Shown here: in pieces, positions 8,406 through 15,250 of the stretch
How positions within the stretch are numbered: the first letter of the stretch is position 1
How the letters are laid out: every line of letters begins with the position of its first letter
From: Paracidovorax citrulli
GTDB lineage: Bacteria > Pseudomonadota > Gammaproteobacteria > Burkholderiales > Burkholderiaceae_C
Direction: 5' to 3'
Assembly: GCF_900100305.1 (NCBI RefSeq)
Contig: NZ_FNEY01000033.1
Location: 1 to 52,630 of the forward strand
Length of the DNA: 52,630 nucleotides
The notes under the pieces: model-generated
Databases searched by the model: none
Told to the model about the DNA's origin: nothing
The model's input: only the letters and a program-made list of their open reading frames with translations
Made by a program: the position numbers and the translations under genes

Positions 8406-10067
8406 TCAGCCCGCGGCGGCGCGGGGGCGCAGCAGCGCCGCGAGGCCGGCGATGCCCACGGCGCCCCCGAGACCGGAGTCCGGCGTGGCGCCCGGCAGGG
8501 AGCGGCATTCCACGTGGATGCCGCGCTCTTCGGCATGCGCGAGGAAGTCCTGCAGCGTCTCGCGGATGTCCCGGTCCAGGAAGCGGCAGTCGCAGCCGTC
8601 GATCACCAGTGTCTGCCCCTCCCGGACCCGCGAGAGATAGCCGCGCAGGCTGGCGCGGCTGAAGAACGAGACGTCCTTGTTGAGCCGCAGCAGGTGCATG
8701 TCGCCGTCCGACACCATCGACAGCGCGCCGCGCGTGTTGGACTCGATGACGAACAGCATGCTGCTGGCCAGGCCGATGAGGATGCCCATGAGCAGGTCGG
8801 TGGCGAGGATGGCCCCCACGGTGACCGCGAACGGGATGAACACGCCCCAGCCTTCGCGCCACACGGCCGCCACCAGCGAGGGCTTGGCGAGCTTGTAGCC
8901 GGTGTGCAGCAGCACGGCGGCCAGCGCCGCGAGGGGGATCCATTCGAGGAACTCGGCCAGGAACAGCAGGCTCGCGAGCAGCAGCAGGCCGTGCAGGATG
9001 GCCGACAGCCGGGTGCGCGCGCCGGCCTGCACATTGGCGGAGCTGCGCACGATCACCGCGGTGATCGGCAGGCCGCCGAGCAGGCCCGCGACGATGTTGC
9101 CGATGCCCTGGGCGCGCAGTTCACGGTTGGGCGGGGCCACGCGCTTCATGGGGTCGAGCCGGTCGGTGGCTTCCAGGCTCAGCAGCGTCTCCAGGCTGGC
9201 GACGAACGCCAGGGTCAGCGCGACGGTATAGACCTGCGGGTTCGCGAGCGCCGACCAGTCGGGCGTGGAGAACTGGGCCCAGAGCCCCGCGAGGCTGTGG
9301 ACGTCCGGCAGGGCCACGCGCTGGGCGTCGGTCAGTGCGGCCGAGGGCCGCGCGGCGAGCGCGGCGGCATGGCAGCCGACGCCCCAGACCACCGCGACCA
9401 GCGGACCCGGAAGGCGGCCGAGCACCGGAAGCCGCTTGACGAAGGCGGTGTCCCACGCGAAGAGGATCGCCAGGGCGCCGGCCGCGATGACCGTGGCGCC
9501 CACGCTGACGGCGCTGAAGAGATGGCGCACGGCATCGAACGTGTCCGCCGCGGAAGGCACGGCGCGCATGGCGTGGTCGGTGGACTGGAAACCGAAGGCG
9601 ATGGGAAGCTGCTTGATGATCAGCAGCAGGCCGATGGCCGCGAGCATGCCCTTGATGACGGCGGCGGGAAAGCAGGCGCCGATCTTGCCGGCGCGCAGCC
9701 GGCCGAGCAGCCATTGCAGCGCCCCCGCCAGCACGACGGCGGTGAGGAAGGCCGGATAGCTGCCGAGGCTGGCGATGGAGCCCACGACGATCACCACCAG
9801 CCCGGCGGCGGGACCGCTGACGCTCAGGTGGGAGCCCGAGAGCGCACCGACGACGAGGCCGCCCACGATGCCGGACACGAGCCCGGCCATGAGGGGAACC
9901 CCGCTGGCGAGCGCGATGCCCAGGCACAGCGGCAGGGCCACGAGGAAGACGACGATGCTCGCTGGCGCGTCCTGCCGCACGTGGGCGAACAGGCCGCGCG
10001 GTGCGTGGGTCGCGGGAGAAGGGGAGGTTGCGGCGGCGCGCGCCGCTCGGAGGTCTGCGGTGGTCAT
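8406..10067 (-). CDS. SulP-family anion (probable bicarbonate) transporter with STAS domain
   Basis: 553 residues. The SulP transporter core starts at about residue 35 (PASIVVFLVALPLCLGIALA) and includes SGSHLSVSGPAAGLVVIV, the ANIGLL-like EATDRLDPMKRVAPPNREL region and LGGLPITAVIVRSSAN. A C-terminal STAS-like domain follows from about residue 440 (LVIDGCDCRFLDRDI). It lies 20 bases downstream of a beta-carbonic anhydrase gene. That pairing is known for SulP proteins that take up bicarbonate, so bicarbonate is preferred over sulfate here (inference). Confidence 0.87.
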   Translation of the reverse strand: MTTADLRAARAAATSPSPATHAPRGLFAHVRQDAPASIVVFLVALPLCLGIALASGVPLMAGLVSGIVGGLVVGALSGSHLSVSGPAAGLVVIVVGSIASLGSYPAFLTAVVLAGALQWLLGRLRAGKIGACFPAAVIKGMLAAIGLLLIIKQLPIAFGFQSTDHAMRAVPSAADTFDAVRHLFSAVSVGATVIAAGALAILFAWDTAFVKRLPVLGRLPGPLVAVVWGVGCHAAALAARPSAALTDAQRVALPDVHSLAGLWAQFSTPDWSALANPQVYTVALTLAFVASLETLLSLEATDRLDPMKRVAPPNRELRAQGIGNIVAGLLGGLPITAVIVRSSANVQAGARTRLSAILHGLLLLASLLFLAEFLEWIPLAALAAVLLHTGYKLAKPSLVAAVWREGWGVFIPFAVTVGAILATDLLMGILIGLASSMLFVIESNTRGALSMVSDGDMHLLRLNKDVSFFSRASLRGYLSRVREGQTLVIDGCDCRFLDRDIRETLQDFLAHAEERGIHVECRSLPGATPDSGLGGAVGIAGLAALLRPRAAAG

Positions 10068-10087
10068 TGGCGAGTCTCCTGGCGGTG

Positions 10088-10753
10088 TCAGGCCGCTTCG
10101 GCCCAGTGGCGGCTGTCGGCGTCGAGGGCGATCACCTGGCGCAGGCGCCCGTCGCGCAGCGCATAGACCCAGCCCAGCAGGGCGAGCGGCTGGCCCCGTT
10201 CCCAGGCCTGGCGCACCGGCGCGGTGGCAGACAGCACGTGCACCTGCTCGGCCACGTTCAATGCGACGAAGCGGTCCACGCGCGAGCACAGGTCCTGCTC
10301 GGCGTCCGGGAGGCTCTCGCCCGTTTCGATCTCCTGAACGCGGCGGCGGTAGAGCGAGCGCAGCGGGCGGATGTGGCGGCCGAGGTAGTCGCCCTCGCCG
10401 GGTTCGCCCACCCGTTCGCGCGACTGCAGGAGGGCGGCCCGCACGCCGCCGCAGCCTTCATGGCCGCAGACGATGACGGCCGGCACGCGCAGCACGTCGA
10501 TGGCGTACTGGAGGGCGCTCATGATGTTGGTGTCGTCCGGCCGCACGAGGTTGGCGACGCTGCGGTGGACGAACAGTTCGCCCGGCAGGGCGTTGGTGAT
10601 GCGTTCGGCGGGCACGCGGCTGTCGGCGCATCCGATCCAGAGGGCCCGGGGTTGCTGGCCGCTCACGAGGTTCTCGAAAAAGGCGGGGTCTCGTGAAGTC
10701 ATCTCGTCGGCCCAGGCGCGGTTCTGGAGCAGCAGGCGGGTGGTGAGGTCCAT
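10088..10753 (-). CDS. Beta-class carbonic anhydrase
   Basis: 221 residues, close to E. coli Can in length. All zinc and catalytic residues are present at canonical positions: Cys42-x-Asp44-x-Arg46 in LWIGCADSRVP, and His98 and Cys101 in VCGHEGCGG. It interconverts CO2 and bicarbonate in the cytoplasm. First gene of a two-gene operon with the SulP transporter, probably to supply or balance bicarbonate. The GGAGGAAA just before the ATG is a strong ribosome site. Confidence 0.94.
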   Translation of the reverse strand: MDLTTRLLLQNRAWADEMTSRDPAFFENLVSGQQPRALWIGCADSRVPAERITNALPGELFVHRSVANLVRPDDTNIMSALQYAIDVLRVPAVIVCGHEGCGGVRAALLQSRERVGEPGEGDYLGRHIRPLRSLYRRRVQEIETGESLPDAEQDLCSRVDRFVALNVAEQVHVLSATAPVRQAWERGQPLALLGWVYALRDGRLRQVIALDADSRHWAEAA

Positions 10754-11005
10754 GGTTTCCTCCTTGGGGGCGGTGTTTTAGGATGTTGCAGCGCAGCATT
10801 CAAGGTTACCGTCAGACGGAATTCCTGTGGGTGGAATTTCGGTTGCTTACATGGATGTTTCTTTGAATGCTTCGGATAACTTCTGGTTACGGCCGCGTTG
10901 GCGGCACGCCTCTGGATTGCCGGGGCGCAGACCCCATGCCGGCAAGGGTTTTCAGGGCGCGACGGCTGCGTTCCGGGCCCGGTCGCCACCTCTAGAATCG
11001 CCGCC

Positions 11006-11512
11006 ATGACCATGCCCCACAGTCCAGCCCACCAGCTCAGCATGACGGTGCTCATGTCGCCCGACATGGCCAATTTCTCCGGCAATGTGCATGGGGGCGC
11101 GGTCCTCAAGCTGCTGGACCAGGTCGCCTACTCCTGCGCGGCCCGCTATTCGGGCAGTTACGTGGTCACGCTGAGCGTGGACCAGGTGACCTTCCTGCAG
11201 CCGATTCACGTGGGCGAGCTGGTCACCTTCCTGGCGAGCGTGAACTACACCGGCACCTCGTCGATGGAGATCGGCATCAAGGTGGTGGCCGAGGAGATCC
11301 GCACCCAGATCGTGCGGCACGTGAACAGTTGCTTCTTCACGATGGTGGCTGTGGACGAGGCCCGCAAGCCCACGCCGGTGCCGCCGTTGTCGCCCTCCAC
11401 GGCGGACGAGCGGCGGCGCTGGGAGGCGGCGCTGCTGCGCAAGAGCCTGCGCAAGGAGCAGGCGGAGCGTTTCGCTCAGATCCAGCGCGAGGCGGCGCTG
11501 GTGCACGGCTGA
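11006..11512 (+). CDS. Acyl-CoA thioesterase (hotdog fold, YciA/ACOT type)
   Basis: 168 residues. A single hotdog domain carries the acyl-CoA thioesterase pattern NFSGNVHGGAVLKLLDQVAY with the catalytic Asp in LLDQ, then VTLSVDQVTFLQPIHVGEL. The C-terminal ~40 residues are charged and probably helical (RRWEAALLRKSLRKEQAER). ATG at 11006 was chosen because it precedes the MTVLMSPDMANF segment at the usual distance; upstream in-frame codons are non-homologous. It hydrolyses fatty acyl-CoAs in the cytoplasm; chain length preference unknown. Single gene, with a 252-base leader upstream that is shared with the divergent carbonic anhydrase. Confidence 0.87.
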   Translation: MTMPHSPAHQLSMTVLMSPDMANFSGNVHGGAVLKLLDQVAYSCAARYSGSYVVTLSVDQVTFLQPIHVGELVTFLASVNYTGTSSMEIGIKVVAEEIRTQIVRHVNSCFFTMVAVDEARKPTPVPPLSPSTADERRRWEAALLRKSLRKEQAERFAQIQREAALVHG

Positions 11513-11527
11513 CGGCGGTGGGCCGCC

Positions 11528-11565
11528 GCAGGCGCCGCCCGGGCTGGCCGGCGCTTGGCGCCTGC
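11528..11565. terminator. Hairpin between convergent thioesterase and cellulase genes
   Basis: Perfect 9-bp stem GCAGGCGCC (11528-11536) with GGCGCCTGC (11557-11565), in the 64-base gap between two convergent stops. There is no T-run on either side, so it may be a barrier hairpin rather than a classical intrinsic terminator. Confidence 0.4.
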
Positions 11566-11576
11566 AGGCGCGCCGG

Positions 11577-13085
11577 TCAGCGCGCCGCGCAGAAACCGAA
11601 TTCGGCGGTGCCCCCTGGCGCGAGCGTCCGGTTCCACGAGACGCCGGAGGCCTGCAGCGTGTCGCCCGACTGCGTCCAGACCGCATTCCAGAGGTTGTTG
11701 ACCGTGCCCTGCACGCCGACGGATATTGCCCAGTCGCCCGCGGCGGCACCATTGTTGGTCACCTGCACGCGCTGGCAGTAGCCCGCGCCCCAGTCGCTGT
11801 CGGTGACCTGCCGCACACCGAAGCTCGCACCCGAATTCGGATTCGGATTCGGATTCGGATTCGGATTCGGATTCGGATTCGGATTCGGATTCGGATTGGG
11901 ATTCGGATTGGGATTGGGATTGGGATTGGGATTGGGGTTGGGGTTGGGGTTGGGGTCGGGGTCGGCCCCGCCCGTGCCCCAGAGGCGGTTCAGGAGCTGC
12001 ACCTTGTCCGTGCGCACCGTGTTCCAGTCGTCGTCCAGGATGCCGCCGGTGTCGCCGCTGTTGGGATTCCAGGACCAGTAGAAGCCGCTGCGGATGCCCT
12101 TGCCGATGAGGTAGGCCACCAGGGCGTTCTGCCACTGCACGTCGCGCGGGTCGCCGCGGCCGTACTTGCCGCCGAATTCGCCCGGCAGCACGGCGTGGCC
12201 GGCCTGCACGAAGCGGCCGAAGTGCTGCTCCCAGATGCCGGGCATGTTGGCGGGGAAGTCCGCTGCGTTGAAATACGACTGCATGGCCACGTCGGGCCCG
12301 TAGGCGTGCGGCGCCAGCAGCAGGCGGTCGGCGGGAATGTCCAGCGGCGTGCAGGCCAGGGGTTCCAGGTTGCCGCCCCAGAAGTGGCCGCTGCTGGTGG
12401 AACAGGAAGGGTTCTCGCCGACGCCTTCCACCGCGACGATCCAGCGCGGCGCGGCCTGCACGACCGCGGCGGCGGCGCGCTCGGCGGCGCGGTTCCAGTC
12501 GGTGGCAGCGTTGCCGGTGCCCCAGGTGGCGGCGCCGTGGGGCTCGTTCTTCAGGTCGATGCCGATCACCCCGGGCACGCCCTTGTAGCGGTTGGCGGCG
12601 AAGACCAGGTCGGCGATCCACTGCTGCTCGCTGTAGGCCGGCGTGTACCAGAGCTCGCTGATGGCCTGGCAATCCGGCGTGTGGTGGTCCAGCAGCACGA
12701 ACATGCCGCGGTCGCTGATTTCCTGCACGACCTTGTCGAGGATCTGCTGCGAGTTCAGTCCCTGCAGGTCGGGGTTGCGGCTGTAGTCGATGCTGCCGGG
12801 GCCGGTGCCGCGCAGGCTTCGCGGGCAGAAGGGCAGGCGCACGGCGTTGAAGCCCTGCTGCTGCATCTGGCCGATCATGTCCTTCCAGTTGCGCGCCCAG
12901 AGGCCGTGCACCACGTGCTCTCCGGTCTCGAAGCCGAACCAGTTCACGCCGCGCAGCTGCACGGCCTGGCCGGCGTCGTCCACCACCTGGCCGTTGCTGA
13001 TGGAATAGCTCCATGCCACGTTGCCGCATGCGAGCAGGCTGGCGGCCAGTGCGACGGCCCTCCCCACGGATCCAAGTTGTGCCAT
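11577..13085 (-). CDS. Secreted GH5 endoglucanase with C-terminal CBM2
   Basis: 502 residues. A signal peptide is likely at 1-26 (VALAASLLAC core, cleavage after AWS). The GH5 catalytic domain spans about 30-370, with RGVNWFGFET, the acid/base Glu181 in DLKNEPHG and the nucleophile Glu303 in LPGEFGG. A linker of ~42 residues of Asp/Asn-Pro repeats (about 374-416) joins it to a CBM2 cellulose-binding module (NNLWNAVWTQSGDTLQASG, ending GTAEFGFCAAR with the typical Cys pair). It should hydrolyse cellulose outside the cell, consistent with a plant-associated lifestyle. The linker is encoded by a hexamer array. Transcribed alone. Confidence 0.94.
   Translation of the reverse strand: MAQLGSVGRAVALAASLLACGNVAWSYSISNGQVVDDAGQAVQLRGVNWFGFETGEHVVHGLWARNWKDMIGQMQQQGFNAVRLPFCPRSLRGTGPGSIDYSRNPDLQGLNSQQILDKVVQEISDRGMFVLLDHHTPDCQAISELWYTPAYSEQQWIADLVFAANRYKGVPGVIGIDLKNEPHGAATWGTGNAATDWNRAAERAAAAVVQAAPRWIVAVEGVGENPSCSTSSGHFWGGNLEPLACTPLDIPADRLLLAPHAYGPDVAMQSYFNAADFPANMPGIWEQHFGRFVQAGHAVLPGEFGGKYGRGDPRDVQWQNALVAYLIGKGIRSGFYWSWNPNSGDTGGILDDDWNTVRTDKVQLLNRLWGTGGADPDPNPNPNPNPNPNPNPNPNPNPNPNPNPNPNPNPNPNPNPNSGASFGVRQVTDSDWGAGYCQRVQVTNNGAAAGDWAISVGVQGTVNNLWNAVWTQSGDTLQASGVSWNRTLAPGGTAEFGFCAAR
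11835..11960. repeat. Hexanucleotide tandem repeat in the cellulase linker
   Basis: Twenty-one contiguous 6-bp units on the plus strand. The first ten (to 11894) are all ATTCGG; the rest grade through ATTGGG (with one ATTCGG) to GTTGGG and GTCGGG. Read on the minus strand each unit encodes Pro-Asn (or Pro-Asp). Unit gain or loss keeps the frame and changes only linker length. The nearly identical units at the 11835 end are the most likely to vary. Confidence 0.95.
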
Positions 13086-13391
13086 GGTTTCTTTCTCTCC
13101 CTCCCGGTCTTGCCGGATCAATTCGAGTGTGGTGGCCGCGCCGCGAAGGCCGTGCCTTGCTGGCGCGGGGCCTGGCGAAGCGCACGGCCGGGCTGGATCA
13201 TAGGAGGAGCAAATGCGGGCGAAATGTTTCGATTCCGCGCGGTTGTAAGAGCCTGTGCGCTTGGCGCGTCGTGGTGCGCCAGCGTATCGGCGGCGCGGCG
13301 CTTGGGGGAGTGCGCCGCGGGACCGGAAGGGCGGCCGTGGAAACCTCTTCGGGTGGTGCGATGGAAACTCTCGCGCCCGCCGCTGGCGCCT
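13086..13391. other. Intergenic region upstream of the cellulase
   Basis: 306 bases between the cellulase start and the cobA stop. It should hold the cellulase promoter. The cellulase ribosome site is purine-rich (GGGAGAGAAAG on the minus strand). No gene, repeat or clear operator was recognised. Confidence 0.4.
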
Positions 13392-14252
13392 TCAGCCGGC
13401 GTGCCGCAGCGGCGGTGGCGCCACCGGCAGGGGCTGTCCCAGGCCGTCGCCGGCCGCGGCTGCCACGCCGGCGGCCACGTCGCCCACCACGATGACCGAG
13501 GGACTGCCGAGCTGTTCGCGCTCGATGGTGGCGTGCAGCTCGCCCAGCGTGGTGAGCGCGTGGCGCTGGCAGGGCAGGCTCACGTGCTGGATGATGACCA
13601 CGGGGGTGCAGGCCGGCAGGCCGGTGAGCAATTCTTCCTGGATGTGCGCGGCGCTGCTCACGCCCATGTAGATCACCAGCGTCAGGCGCGCGGCGCGGGC
13701 CGTGGCGGCGAGCTGGCGCCAGTCGATGCCGCTGTCGCCGGGCTTGGCGTGGCCGGTGACGAAGACCACGCCGTGGGCGTGCTCGCGGTGCGTGAGCGGC
13801 GTGCCGAGCAGGGTCATGCCCGCCAGGCCGGCCGTGATGCCGTTGACCACGGTGACCTCGATGCCGGCCGCGCGCAGGTGCTCGACCTCTTCGCCGCCGC
13901 GCCCGAAGATGAAAGGATCGCCGCCCTTGAGCCGCACCACGTTCTCGCCTTCGTTCACGGCCATGACCATGAGCTTCTCGATGAAGGCCTGCGGCGTGCT
14001 CTTGCAGCCGCCGCGCTTGCCGACGTGCACCACCCGCGCACCGGGCGCGGCGAGGGCGACGATCTCGTCGCTGACGAGGTCGTCCACCAGCAGCACGGTG
14101 GCCGCCTGGATGGCCTTGAGGGCCTTGAGGGTGAGCAGTTCGGGGTCGCCCGGTCCCGCGCCGACGAGCGTGCAGGTGCCGCGCGGCGCGGCGCCATAGG
14201 GGCGGGCCGGTGCGGTGGGGGCGGTCTGCGAGGGAGGGACGGAACGGTTCAT
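13392..14252 (-). CDS. cobA: Uroporphyrinogen-III C-methyltransferase (SUMT)
   Basis: 286 residues. SUMT signatures are the Gly-rich SAM site LVGAGPGDPELLTLKAL near residue 30, LVSDEIVALA, VRLKGGDPFIFGRGGEE, TVVNGITAGLAG and GTPLTHREHA. It makes precorrin-2 from uroporphyrinogen III, the first committed step to siroheme. The Met1Pro/CysG dehydrogenase-ferrochelatase domain is not fused, so those steps are encoded elsewhere. Its position at the end of the nirB-nirD-nasA operon makes sense because NirB needs siroheme. Its ATG overlaps the ybiB stop by ATGA. Confidence 0.94.
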   Translation of the reverse strand: MNRSVPPSQTAPTAPARPYGAAPRGTCTLVGAGPGDPELLTLKALKAIQAATVLLVDDLVSDEIVALAAPGARVVHVGKRGGCKSTPQAFIEKLMVMAVNEGENVVRLKGGDPFIFGRGGEEVEHLRAAGIEVTVVNGITAGLAGMTLLGTPLTHREHAHGVVFVTGHAKPGDSGIDWRQLAATARAARLTLVIYMGVSSAAHIQEELLTGLPACTPVVIIQHVSLPCQRHALTTLGELHATIEREQLGSPSVIVVGDVAAGVAAAAGDGLGQPLPVAPPPLRHAG

Positions 14253-15175
14253 GGGGCTGTCTCCGTGGAGTTCTGGCGGGCAAGACGCAAGATGTGTTCC
14301 ACCTGCCGGGAGAGCGGGGCGGGCACGGGCAGTTCGCCCGCGAGCACCTGCTGCGTGTAGCGTGCGGTGGTGTCCACGTCGATGTCCGCGGGCAGGCCGG
14401 GCACCTCGCTCGCGGTGCCGGGCTGCTGCTCGTCCCATACATGGTGCGCGCCGCGCACGAAGGCGTCGTAACGGGGCGTGCGGCGCGGGTCGGCGGCGAC
14501 TTCGCCCTCCAGGCCGCGCGAGAGCAGCACGTCCATGCCGCGCGCGGTGAAGGTGGCGTGCAGCATGTCCAGGTATTCGGGGTGGGTGTAGGCGGTGACG
14601 AGCAGCGACGGGCCGCGCACCGGATTCATGAGCTTGACCACGCTGTGCCCCGGGTTGCGCAGGCCGACGACCTCGCGCACCGCCAGCAGCCGCGCGAGCC
14701 CCGGGCTGAGCAGGCCCGTGCGGACGTGCGCGACGCTGCCGGGCGCGACCGCCTCGGGCGACTCCATGGGCGCCACGCCCAGGGCCTGCAGCACGTCGCT
14801 GGCGAGCACGCGGCGCGCCTCGGTGCGCATGCCGTGCAGCAGCACGGGCAGGCCCTCGCGGGCCAGCAGCAGCGCGAGCAGCGGCGTGAGCACGGGCAGC
14901 CGGCGCGCGCCGTTATAGCTGGGCAGCACGACGGTGGGCACCTCGCCTGCGGGAACGGGAGCGAGGCGGGCGTGGGTGGCGTCGAGGAAACCGCACATCT
15001 CGTCGGCGGTTTCGCCCTTGATGCGCATGGCGATGCAGAAGGCGCCCACTTCATAGTCTGTGACCTGCCCGTCGAGCACCTGCCCGAAGAGATCGGCGGC
15101 CTGTTCGCGGCCGATGGCGCGGGCGCCGCGCGCGCCGCGGCCGAGGTCCTTGAGGTAGTGGCTGATGCTGCCCAT
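14249..15175 (-). CDS. ybiB: DNA-binding protein YbiB (TrpD2 family)
   Basis: 308 residues of the TrpD2/YbiB family, related in fold to anthranilate phosphoribosyltransferase but lacking its PRPP site. The N-terminal helical domain is DLFGQVLDGQVTDYEVGAFC with MRIKGETADEM. The core shows LPSYNGARRLPVLTPLLALL (replacing the TrpD glycine loop) and LRNPGHSVVKLMNP. E. coli YbiB binds nucleic acids. The family is often found inside nitrate/nitrite-assimilation operons of betaproteobacteria, as here between nasA and cobA; the reason is not known. Confidence 0.9.
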   Translation of the reverse strand: MGSISHYLKDLGRGARGARAIGREQAADLFGQVLDGQVTDYEVGAFCIAMRIKGETADEMCGFLDATHARLAPVPAGEVPTVVLPSYNGARRLPVLTPLLALLLAREGLPVLLHGMRTEARRVLASDVLQALGVAPMESPEAVAPGSVAHVRTGLLSPGLARLLAVREVVGLRNPGHSVVKLMNPVRGPSLLVTAYTHPEYLDMLHATFTARGMDVLLSRGLEGEVAADPRRTPRYDAFVRGAHHVWDEQQPGTASEVPGLPADIDVDTTARYTQQVLAGELPVPAPLSRQVEHILRLARQNSTETAP

Positions 15176-15250
15176 GGAAGCGGAAATGGGTTGTTCGTGG
15201 AGCGGATGCCGCAGGGACGCGCATTCTCCCGTAATTCAGAGAACTTCCGG

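Noticed and set aside
11835-11960. Possible CRISPR or regulatory repeat array
   Set aside because: Contiguous hexamers that encode the cellulase linker in frame. A coding microsatellite explains it.
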